From Muricomes sp049840515 (GTDB lineage: Bacteria > Bacillota > Clostridia > Lachnospirales > Lachnospiraceae), in NCBI GenBank assembly GCA_049840515.1, contig JASGKW010000003.1, positions 124,001 through 188,000 on the forward strand: a stretch of DNA of 64,000 bases. The letters run 5' to 3'. The translations under genes were made by a program, and so were the position numbers. The notes under the pieces were generated by a model. It searched no databases, had not been told where the DNA came from, and saw only the letters and a program-made list of their open reading frames with translations. Each line of letters begins with the position of its first letter. Position 1 is the first letter of the stretch. Below, piece after piece: positions 28,385 to 36,279 of this stretch.

Positions 28385-29114
28385 TTATCATTTCACGTTT
28401 TAGTCTCTGCATGATTTTTTTCTCCAGCCTGGATATGTATGACTGAGAAATTCCAAGCAGGTCTGCCACTTCCTTCTGGGTCTTTTCCTCCCCCTCAGGA
28501 TTATCCAGGCCAAAACGCATCTTTACAATCATTTTCTCCCTGCTGGATAATTTATTAATGGCTTTGACCAGAAGCTTTCTTTCTGCTTCATTCTCTAAGT
28601 CCTTATATATTGTATCCTCCTCCGTGCCCAATATATCGGACAAGAGAAGTTCATTCCCATCCCAGTCCACATTCAAAGGCTCGTCGATGGATACTTCCAT
28701 CTTAGTTTTACTGTTCCGCCGCAAATACATCAAAATTTCATTTTCAATACAGCGGGACGCATAAGTGGCAAGCTTTATATTTTTTGCAGGATTAAAGGTA
28801 TTAATCGCTTTAATCAACCCTATGGTACCAATAGAAATCAAATCCTCTACCCCTACACCTGTGTTGTCGAATTTCTTTGCTATGTACACAACCAGCCTCA
28901 GATTATGCTCTATCAAGAGCTTTTTAGCCTCCTGGTCATATTCTGAGCCAAGATGTTGTATCACCTCTGTCTCCCGTTCCGTCTCCAGAGGGGCGGGCAG
29001 CACCTCGGAACCTCCAATATAATGTATTTCTTTATGATTTGGGAAAAAAATACTTCTGATATCAGGTATTACCTTTAGTTTAAACTGCTGGGGTACTGCT
29101 ATTTTTACAACCAT
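28371..29114 (-). CDS. sigE: RNA polymerase sporulation sigma factor SigE (pro-sigma-E)
   Basis: 247 residues. An N-terminal pro-sequence of about 30 residues (KIAVPQQFKLKVIPDIRSIF, IHYIGGSEVLPAPL) is followed by region 2 (HNLRLVVYIAKKFDNTGVGVEDLISIGTIG), region 3 and region 4.2 (TQKEVADLLGISQSYISRLEKKI). It controls early mother-cell transcription after cleavage by SpoIIGA, whose gene ends just upstream. The C-terminal residues Tyr-Thr-Ser and the stop codon come from a repeat unit, though this changes only the extreme tail. Confidence 0.96.
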   Translation of the reverse strand: MVVKIAVPQQFKLKVIPDIRSIFFPNHKEIHYIGGSEVLPAPLETERETEVIQHLGSEYDQEAKKLLIEHNLRLVVYIAKKFDNTGVGVEDLISIGTIGLIKAINTFNPAKNIKLATYASRCIENEILMYLRRNSKTKMEVSIDEPLNVDWDGNELLLSDILGTEEDTIYKDLENEAERKLLVKAINKLSSREKMIVKMRFGLDNPEGEEKTQKEVADLLGISQSYISRLEKKIMQRLKREMIRYTS

Positions 29115-29115
29115 T

Positions 29116-29904
29116 TTATATGCCTCCTAATAAGTCCGGATTTAAAATCATCTGATACTCTTCTTGTTCTGAAACGCGCTCCTCGCAAACTCCGATGACT
29201 GGATTTTCTATCCACTGCTCTTTTTCCAGGTGGACACACATTCTCCTTATACGGAATACGGGCATAATACTTTCCTTCCCCACCGTTCTGTATGGTATGT
29301 AATGAAATCCGTTTTTTACATCCTCATCTGTCAATATAGATTTTGCCAGAGCCTTATCTACTACACTGACCGGTTCTCTGGACACACTGTCTTTCAAACC
29401 ATTTCCAGTGTCAATTAACGCATTTACTTTTTTTTCGCCAGCATCAGTGTACAGTGTAATCTCGCATATTTTTTTCTGCAGTTCCTTCTGCGCTGTAAGA
29501 AATCTCCAGATTCCTTTTATCAGATAATAACAGCCTACGGCTGACGCAAAAAACAGACTTCCTATCCGCACATATGGATGAATCGCCTGCAGAATTCCCC
29601 CAAATAAGAAGGATGCGATATACAACAGACCAAATGCTTTCAAAAACTGTCTCTTTCCTTTAACTCTTAATCCAGTTTTAATCATTATGGTATTGATCAC
29701 TACGTGGAATATGATAAATTTTACGGCGGCGGGCAGCGGCACGGCTATTACAGCACATGTCAGCCCTGACCCCAAAGCTCCCCCTAAATAAATGCGTCCA
29801 TGTGTGGTAGGACATTTCAGCATTTGATTTACAGTCAGAAGCAGAAGGGAATCCATCATAAAATTCACAAGAAATAACACGTCTATGTATAGCTCATAGT
29901 ACAT
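29116..29904 (-). CDS. spoIIGA: Sigma-E processing aspartic peptidase SpoIIGA
   Basis: 262 residues. Five hydrophobic segments in the first ~130 residues (YIDVLFLVNFMMDSLLLL first) are followed by a cytoplasmic aspartic-protease domain with the catalytic VNALIDTGNGLKD and a C-terminus YQMILNPDLLGGI. It sits in the septal membrane and removes the pro-sequence of SigE when signalled from the forespore. The stop lies one base before the sigE start, so the two are coupled. Confidence 0.95.
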   Translation of the reverse strand: MYYELYIDVLFLVNFMMDSLLLLTVNQMLKCPTTHGRIYLGGALGSGLTCAVIAVPLPAAVKFIIFHVVINTIMIKTGLRVKGKRQFLKAFGLLYIASFLFGGILQAIHPYVRIGSLFFASAVGCYYLIKGIWRFLTAQKELQKKICEITLYTDAGEKKVNALIDTGNGLKDSVSREPVSVVDKALAKSILTDEDVKNGFHYIPYRTVGKESIMPVFRIRRMCVHLEKEQWIENPVIGVCEERVSEQEEYQMILNPDLLGGI

Positions 29905-30041
29905 GCTCCACCCTCTTTCTCGTTGGTACTAAATCGATTTGGCACTCAAGCAAGATTCATTATAAATGGATTACCCTTGAAAATTTGTCAGATGATGACG
30001 GGAAAAACACGAATTGTTTCGACATAAGAGGTATAAAAACA

Positions 30042-30087
30042 AATACAGTCCAGCCACAGGTTGAATTTCCTGTAGCCGGACTGTATT
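30042..30087 (-). terminator. Terminator of the sugar-nucleotide/glycosyltransferase operon
   Basis: AATACAGTCC (30042-30051) pairs with GGACTGTATT (30078-30087). Inner pairing is CAGG/CCTG. The minus-strand side continues TTTGTTTTTAT. It is 36 bases past the epimerase stop. The rest of 29905-30122 holds only the spoIIGA upstream region. Confidence 0.8.
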
Positions 30088-30122
30088 AAAATTTATGCTT
30101 TTTAAAGTTCTTAAGTATGACT

Positions 30123-30689
30123 CTATACCCTTTTTCCATACTCCTTGAAACTCATTAACTTCAAATCCTTTTCACTGATGATAAGATTTTGTTCTCCTCC
30201 TATTAATTCCATCGGCCACTCAATTCCAATATCTGAGTCATTCCACATTATTCCATCGTCATATTCACCATAAAACACTTCATCACATTTGTAACTTACC
30301 ACAGAGTCTTCAAGGGCAAGATATCCATGTCCAAAATAAGCCGGTATAAATAATGTGTTCGTATTATCAGCAGTTAAATCAAATCCCCTCCATTGACCAT
30401 AAGTCGGCGAATCTACCCTCAAATCAACTATTACATCATATACATGTCCACTAATACAGCGAACAAGTTTAGCTTGTTGTTTGACTAACTGAAAATGTAT
30501 TGCACGGATAACACCACGTTTAGAAAAGGTGTAAAAGGTTTCCTTCAAATCATGTTGAATCCCATTATTATGAAAAATATCAATGTTATAATCCTTAATC
30601 AATCCCCCTCTATCGTCTGTAGCATAGAATGGTTTAATCAAATATGAACCTTTTAAATCAAGTTCTTGAAATTCAAATTTTTGCAGCAT
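30123..30689 (-). CDS. dTDP-4-dehydrorhamnose 3,5-epimerase (RmlC/RfbC) family protein
   Basis: 188-residue cupin epimerase with RAIHFQ (the catalytic-His region, RGLHYQ in RmlC), KLVRCISGHVYDVIVDLR, SPTYGQW and PAYFGHGYLAL. As no dTDP-glucose genes are nearby, it more likely epimerises the CDP-4-keto-6-deoxyglucose made by the adjacent rfbF/rfbG products. That would lead toward an L-configured CDP-6-deoxyhexose; this is inference from context. Last gene before the operon terminator. Confidence 0.85.
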   Translation of the reverse strand: MLQKFEFQELDLKGSYLIKPFYATDDRGGLIKDYNIDIFHNNGIQHDLKETFYTFSKRGVIRAIHFQLVKQQAKLVRCISGHVYDVIVDLRVDSPTYGQWRGFDLTADNTNTLFIPAYFGHGYLALEDSVVSYKCDEVFYGEYDDGIMWNDSDIGIEWPMELIGGEQNLIISEKDLKLMSFKEYGKRV

Positions 30690-30732
30690 TTCTTACTCCT
30701 CTAATCTAATAACTACACAGCCTACATTCAAT

Positions 30733-31896
30733 TTAAATAAATTTATCCTTTATTTCTTCATACAATGACAACGTTCGTTTAATCACCATATCCATATTAT
30801 AATACTTAAAATCCGCCAGTCTTCCACAAAGAATAAGATTTTGAAATTGTTCTGCATATGACTCATATGTTTTGTATATCTGCTGGCTTGCTGCGGTGAG
30901 AACGGGATAATAAGGCTCATTTCCGCTTGTATTATCAGGGTCATAACTCATAGGAAATTCACGCGCTATTACCGTTTTATTCCCAGCTTCCTGATATGGA
31001 AGCTTTGTATATTCTGTTATTCTGGTAAAATCGGCCTCTGCCGGATGCGCGACAATAGCCACATTTTGGTAATCCTTTTGCAAATAATATTCATATTCAA
31101 AGTGCAAGGACCTATAGGGCAAATGACCATATATATAACCAAACAACTCGTCAATAGCACCAGTGTACACAATCGGTACCTGCCTGCCATCAAACAGCAC
31201 ATGACTGTTTTCAATATCAACACTAATATGTTCCCTTGCATCTTTCCCTAATATCACTGAAATATTAGAATGGTTCAGCAGATTATCAAATAAACCTGTA
31301 AATCCTTCGCTTGGAATGCCCTCATATTTATCATAAAAGTATGTGTCATTATAGTTAAAAACAATGGGAACTCTTTTTAAAACAGAGGGATCTATTTCTT
31401 CTGGTTTTATCCCCCATTGCTTAGCTGTATAGAGCCTATAATCCCGGTCAAACAAAAATTCTGCATAACTCTTGATGTCTTCATCCTCACTATTCAACAT
31501 TTCTAACACTGTTGCAGATTCCTTCTGATAGTAATTGAGTAATTTTGCTTTTAATTTTTCTGCTTCTTTTACATCATAAAACTGATCAATGGTTTTAAAA
31601 TTAAACGGCGAGGGAGTAGACACACCATCTACAACGGCTTCACATTTCAGCCGATATTCATTCAGAGTACAATACTTGGATAAAAACTCAAACACGTCAT
31701 CAATATTCGTGTGAAATGTGTGAGGGCCATATTTCTGCAGCCTAATTCCATTATCATCAACATAATCATACATATTCCCACCTATATGATTCCGTCTCTC
31801 AATGATTGTAACTCTCTTGCCAGCCTCTGCAAACTTTCTAGCCATAATACCTCCGGCAAATCCGGCACCAACAATTATAATCTCATTTTCTTTCAT
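30733..31896 (-). CDS. glf: UDP-galactopyranose mutase
   Basis: 387 residues. FAD-binding N-terminus IIIVGAGFAGGIMARKFA, then the Glf signature RRNHIGGNMYDYVDDNGI and GPHTFHTN, a substrate region RDYRLYTAKQWG, and C-terminal LCGRLADFKYYNMDMVI. It interconverts UDP-galactopyranose and UDP-galactofuranose. This implies the glycan made by this island contains galactofuranose. It follows the NAD-dependent epimerase by 9 bases. Confidence 0.95.
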   Translation of the reverse strand: MKENEIIIVGAGFAGGIMARKFAEAGKRVTIIERRNHIGGNMYDYVDDNGIRLQKYGPHTFHTNIDDVFEFLSKYCTLNEYRLKCEAVVDGVSTPSPFNFKTIDQFYDVKEAEKLKAKLLNYYQKESATVLEMLNSEDEDIKSYAEFLFDRDYRLYTAKQWGIKPEEIDPSVLKRVPIVFNYNDTYFYDKYEGIPSEGFTGLFDNLLNHSNISVILGKDAREHISVDIENSHVLFDGRQVPIVYTGAIDELFGYIYGHLPYRSLHFEYEYYLQKDYQNVAIVAHPAEADFTRITEYTKLPYQEAGNKTVIAREFPMSYDPDNTSGNEPYYPVLTAASQQIYKTYESYAEQFQNLILCGRLADFKYYNMDMVIKRTLSLYEEIKDKFI

Positions 31897-31905
31897 TCTT
31901 CACAT

Positions 31906-32820
31906 TTATCCTTGCATTTTTATCCATTCCATTGTCATTTCAATTCCCTCAGAAAAGGGAATTTCTGCTTTGAATGCACAGTCTCGCTCCGTTGCTTCGG
32001 TATCAAATATATCAAGCGGCATATTTGTTCCCGTAAAAGGAATATCTCCAAACATTGGAGTTATATCTGGTGCTAAAGTATGATATATTTCCAAAATAAA
32101 CTCCTTTAATGGCCGGGCATTTGAACTGCCTATAATATATTCACAAAACGGTCTGCCATTTTCAGATATTTGATAAAATGCTCTGGCTACATCTGTCACA
32201 TAAACAAAATCATAATTCTGAGTTGCCGCTGTAAATTCCGCCCGTTCTTTTTCAATAATCTTCCTCAATGTCGAATTCACAAAACGTGGAGAGTATTCTC
32301 CAGCGCCATATGCATTCGTAATCATAGGCCACACCAGTTCAATCCCAATGTCAGCCGCAACAGACTTACACATACAATGAGCAACATGTTTACCCATACC
32401 ATAAATATACCCCATGCCAGGATGGCTGCCCTGAGAATGAACCGCAGCTTCTACTTCATACTCCATAATACTTCCCGCACCAATAAAGCGGGTACAGCCC
32501 AGCTCTTTTGCAACCTTCATGCACTCAACTGTATTGAGTGCATTCTTCATTTGGAGATTGTAATCAACTCTGTCTGTACCAGAAGCTCCAAACCATGCAA
32601 AATGTATAAATGTATCATATAGCTTTGAAGGGATTTGTTTCAACATATTAATTCTATCATCAATATTGCACTGTATATAAATCAAATTTTCATGTTTTTT
32701 GAGCCTCTTAGGTGTTTCTCCCCTGCCAAGTGCAAGTACCTGAACTCCCTTTTCTAAAAAATACATTACAGTATTACTGCCAATAAAACCATCTGCACCT
32801 GTAATTATTACCTTTTTCAT
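31906..32820 (-). CDS. NAD-dependent epimerase/dehydratase (likely CDP-sugar 4-reductase or epimerase)
   Basis: 304 residues of the extended SDR family. VIITGADGFIGSNTVMYF is the nucleotide-binding loop, and YIYGMGKH supplies the YxxxK pair. The ATG at 32820 is chosen because AAAGGGAA is about 7 bases upstream. A longer frame to 32853 would overlap rfbG. In a cluster with rfbF, rfbG and an RmlC-like epimerase, a 4-keto reductase step finishing a CDP-6-deoxyhexose is plausible. The exact sugar is unknown. Confidence 0.8.
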   Translation of the reverse strand: MKKVIITGADGFIGSNTVMYFLEKGVQVLALGRGETPKRLKKHENLIYIQCNIDDRINMLKQIPSKLYDTFIHFAWFGASGTDRVDYNLQMKNALNTVECMKVAKELGCTRFIGAGSIMEYEVEAAVHSQGSHPGMGYIYGMGKHVAHCMCKSVAADIGIELVWPMITNAYGAGEYSPRFVNSTLRKIIEKERAEFTAATQNYDFVYVTDVARAFYQISENGRPFCEYIIGSSNARPLKEFILEIYHTLAPDITPMFGDIPFTGTNMPLDIFDTEATERDCAFKAEIPFSEGIEMTMEWIKMQG

Positions 32821-32845
32821 CACACCGTTCCCTTTCAAAGTCCTT

Positions 32846-33895
32846 TTATGCATCCAAAAACATTTTGATTTGTTTATCCATACAACTTCTTATATCCTGT
32901 CCTGCCCCCCAGCATTTACTCCATTCAACTACCATTTCTATGGCAGTATCCAGACTCCATCTGGGTTTCCAATTAAATGTAGATTTCAATTTTGAACAAT
33001 CAAGCTTTAAGAAGTTTGCCTCGTGTGGTCCATCAGAGTGCCTGCATACCCATTTTACTCCCTCTCCCCATTTATTTACAAAAAGTTCAACTAAATCACC
33101 TGTCTGAAAACAATCCGAGTCATCCGGCCCCACATTATAGCAGCCTGCGTATCGTCCATCTTCATACTGTTTTGCTGAAATCATCAGATAAACATATAAT
33201 GGCTCGAGAACATGCTGATATGGTCGGGTGGAAAAGGGATTTCTCACAATAATATCTTCATGCTTCATCGCAGCACAAACACAATCGGGGATTATCCTGT
33301 CATTTGCAAAATCACCTCCGCCAATGACATTTCCAGCCCTGGCAGTAGAAATAGGCACACGATTATCACTAAAGAAACTCTTTTTATAGGAGTCAGTTAC
33401 CAGCTCTGAACAAGACTTAGAATTAGAATATGGGTCATACCCATTTAGTTCTTCATTTTCGCGATATCCCCACTCCCACTCTTTGTTTAAGTATACTTTA
33501 TCTGTGGTAATATTCAAAAAGGATTTCACACTTTTACTAGTTCTAATACATTCCAAAATATTGACCGTCCCCATAACATTTGTCTCGTATGTGTAAATGG
33601 GGTTTGTGTAACTCTCCCGAACAATTGGTTGTGCGGCAAGATGAAATACAAGCTCTGGCTGAGACCTGTCAAATGCATCTTTCAGACTCTCATAATTTCG
33701 TATATCACCAACTACGGAATAAATATCTTTTTCAATATCAGCAATTTCAAAAAGTGAAGGTGCCGTAGGAATATTCAGCGAATAACCCGTTACTATAGCA
33801 CCTGCATTTACTAACATTCTGCAAAGCCAAGAGCCTTTAAAGCCCGTATGGCCTGTTATAAATACTTTTTTCCCTCTATAAAAATCAAGATTCAA
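32846..33895 (-). CDS. rfbG: CDP-glucose 4,6-dehydratase
   Basis: 349 residues, SDR fold: GKKVFITGHTGFKGSWL (nucleotide binding), FHLAAQPIVRESYTNP, TTDKVYLNKEW and YDPYSNSKSCSELVTDSY (the YxxxK region), typical of RfbG. Converts CDP-glucose to CDP-4-keto-6-deoxyglucose with NAD. Starts 15 bases after rfbF, which makes its substrate. Confidence 0.94.
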   Translation of the reverse strand: MNLDFYRGKKVFITGHTGFKGSWLCRMLVNAGAIVTGYSLNIPTAPSLFEIADIEKDIYSVVGDIRNYESLKDAFDRSQPELVFHLAAQPIVRESYTNPIYTYETNVMGTVNILECIRTSKSVKSFLNITTDKVYLNKEWEWGYRENEELNGYDPYSNSKSCSELVTDSYKKSFFSDNRVPISTARAGNVIGGGDFANDRIIPDCVCAAMKHEDIIVRNPFSTRPYQHVLEPLYVYLMISAKQYEDGRYAGCYNVGPDDSDCFQTGDLVELFVNKWGEGVKWVCRHSDGPHEANFLKLDCSKLKSTFNWKPRWSLDTAIEMVVEWSKCWGAGQDIRSCMDKQIKMFLDA

Positions 33896-33910
33896 TTTAA
33901 TCCTCCTAAT

Positions 33911-34687
33911 TTAATCCCATAATTTCCAGGGAGCTTGCTTAGTTGCCCAAAGTTCTTCTAACTTCTGTTTTTCTCGCAAAGTATCCATGCATTGCCAGTA
34001 CCCTTTATGAACATGGCCCATTAATTGATGCCCCTGCACCAATCCATCCATAGGCTCCTTTTCAAAAATTGTGCTATCTCCCTCAATGTAGTCAAAAAGT
34101 GCCGGTTCAAATATCATAAATCCTATATTAATTAAATCACCATCTAAGTCTGATTTTTCACGGAATGCCCCAACAACTCCATCATTTGCGACATTAAGAA
34201 CTCCCTTATTCTGTCCAAAATTATATACTGATACTGTACCTATTTTGCCGTGGGATTTGTGATAATCTAGGAGTTCTTTAATATTTACATCTCCTACCGC
34301 ATCTCCGTATGTGAGCATAAATGTCTCATTTCCGATATAATCCCGAATCCGTTTCACTCTTCCACCAGTCTGAGTTTCCAAGCCTGTATCAACAACTGTG
34401 ACCTTCCAGGGTTCAGCATATTTATTATGTACAAGTACTTCATTTCCTTTTGTGAAGTCAAAAGTGATATCTGATGTATGGAGAAAGTAATCCGCAAACC
34501 ATTCTTTAATAACATGCTGCTTATACCCTGCACATATTATAAATTCATTAAATCCATAATGTGAATAGACTTTCATTATATGCCACAGAATTGGCATTTC
34601 TCCTATTTCAATCATAGGCTTAGGTTTAAACTGTACTTCTTCTGATATACGGGTTCCAAAGCCACCTGCTAAAATAACAACTTTCAT
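33911..34687 (-). CDS. rfbF: Glucose-1-phosphate cytidylyltransferase
   Basis: 258 residues, the standard RfbF length. MKVVILAGGFGTRISEE is the nucleotidyltransferase signature; KPKPMIEIGEMPILWHIM and FIICAGYKQHVIKEWF follow. Makes CDP-glucose from CTP and glucose 1-phosphate, committing it to the CDP-deoxysugar branch completed by rfbG and the two following enzymes. Confidence 0.95.
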   Translation of the reverse strand: MKVVILAGGFGTRISEEVQFKPKPMIEIGEMPILWHIMKVYSHYGFNEFIICAGYKQHVIKEWFADYFLHTSDITFDFTKGNEVLVHNKYAEPWKVTVVDTGLETQTGGRVKRIRDYIGNETFMLTYGDAVGDVNIKELLDYHKSHGKIGTVSVYNFGQNKGVLNVANDGVVGAFREKSDLDGDLINIGFMIFEPALFDYIEGDSTIFEKEPMDGLVQGHQLMGHVHKGYWQCMDTLREKQKLEELWATKQAPWKLWD

Positions 34688-34734
34688 AAATTTGCTCTTC
34701 CTCTTTCGTCACTTGGTACATTCTTATTCCTACA

Positions 34735-36249
34735 TTACCTTTTTTCAATCCCAATCACAAACTCTTCTGCCGTCAAGCGCATCAGACATTCTTCTACTCT
34801 ATCTTCTGGCACACAGCCAGCTAACAAGGCTTTTAAAGCTTCAATATCGCCCTGTGACACCTTCCCTGTTCTCGCCTGACAGAACTTAACAGTTCCTATT
34901 TTCTCCAATTCCTTATATAAAACTTCCAATGGGATATTTAATGAAAATTGTGGATTATAAACCTCTCTCTGTCCCAAGATATTCAGAAATTCCGGCACTC
35001 CCAAAGGATTTAATAATGATATAATAATAAACCCGCCCTTTTTAGTCAAAGAAAACACATCCTGAATAATCTTTTGGGGCTCATGATATTGATTTATAGG
35101 TTTTCCAATAATACTATAGTTAAAATGACTTTCTAAAAAATAGTCCTTTATAAATTCTTCCCTGTCACATGCCACAATGCCAGAACTAATTGTTTTCAAA
35201 TCAGCTACATACCTGTCTTGTTGTGTAAAAGCAGAAATTTCAGCATCCCATATTTCATATTTTCTTAAATGGTTTTTAATATCTAATGCCGGTGTGCCGC
35301 AACGTACATCTATTCCCAGTATTTTTGCATCTTTTATGTTCGATGGTTCAATATATTCCAAAATATCAAAACAAAAATTATTTACATCATCCCATGCATC
35401 AATACCATTCCATTTATCCCGAAAAATATGCCGGTCAACTTCCAAGGACTGCTGAAGAGCATCTAATTCTTTTTGAGGCTTTAGCTTTACAGGATGGTCA
35501 TGATGCACCCAGGTATCTCCCAGCAATATTGCTTTATATCCTGCACGCCGCACACGAAATGTCACATCGTCATCGCAGAAATTGTGAAAGAATGCAGGAT
35601 CCAGCAAGGGAAATCCTATAGCAAACAAGGTTTCCTTTCTAAATAATGGAGCAATGGTAATAAGACGCAGCCTTTCCTGCCAATCTTTAGGATTACTCCG
35701 ATTGAACTCCGCTGCCTTCTTCTGCATCTGCTGTTGAGAAGAAAATTCAATGCTTACCTGTTGCCCATTGCTGGTATTAGATGACATGGGAACTACCATT
35801 CCTATGCTAATATCAGATTCAGCACAAATCAGCATATTTTTCAACCAATTTTCAGTAACCACAATATCATTTTGAACAAAAACCATATAGTCTCCTATAT
35901 CCCGAAACTCTAGATAAAGAAATGGCTGCAAAACTTCCATGTTTTTGGAGATTTTTATGATTTTTTTCTTTGCAAAAGATATAGATGCAAAATATTCCAA
36001 TGTCTCATCATCGGACCCATTATCAATAAGAAGAAGATTATAATCAATGTCTTTTGTGTACTGTAGAATACTCTCAACACATCTTTTTGTCTTATCAATT
36101 CTATTATATGCAACCACCACAACAGTCACTTTCGTCCCTGTTTGTGAGCGTTGTGACTCGGCCATTCCTCTTCTGTTCTCTAACAAGGAATTCTGCATCG
36201 TCCTAGGCTTGCCTTCATCTGTATTAATATAAAGAATATTGTCGTTCAT
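34735..36249 (-). CDS. GT2 glycosyltransferase fused to a methyltransferase-like domain
   Basis: 504 residues. The N-terminal half is a GT-A fold family 2 glycosyltransferase (KVTVVVVAYNRIDKTKRCVE, LLLIDNGSDDET, the acceptor-base-like FCDDDVTFRVRRAGYK and HHDHPV). From about residue 305 a SAM-binding-like domain follows (AKILGIDVRCGTPALDI...LTKKGGFIIISLLNP). It may both transfer and modify a sugar, or use the second domain for docking. It is the second glycosyltransferase downstream of flagellin, so flagellin or a surface glycan is the likely target. Confidence 0.82.
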   Translation of the reverse strand: MNDNILYINTDEGKPRTMQNSLLENRRGMAESQRSQTGTKVTVVVVAYNRIDKTKRCVESILQYTKDIDYNLLLIDNGSDDETLEYFASISFAKKKIIKISKNMEVLQPFLYLEFRDIGDYMVFVQNDIVVTENWLKNMLICAESDISIGMVVPMSSNTSNGQQVSIEFSSQQQMQKKAAEFNRSNPKDWQERLRLITIAPLFRKETLFAIGFPLLDPAFFHNFCDDDVTFRVRRAGYKAILLGDTWVHHDHPVKLKPQKELDALQQSLEVDRHIFRDKWNGIDAWDDVNNFCFDILEYIEPSNIKDAKILGIDVRCGTPALDIKNHLRKYEIWDAEISAFTQQDRYVADLKTISSGIVACDREEFIKDYFLESHFNYSIIGKPINQYHEPQKIIQDVFSLTKKGGFIIISLLNPLGVPEFLNILGQREVYNPQFSLNIPLEVLYKELEKIGTVKFCQARTGKVSQGDIEALKALLAGCVPEDRVEECLMRLTAEEFVIGIEKR

Positions 36250-36279
36250 TTATCTTTTCCTCTCCAAAGTATGGTTCAA

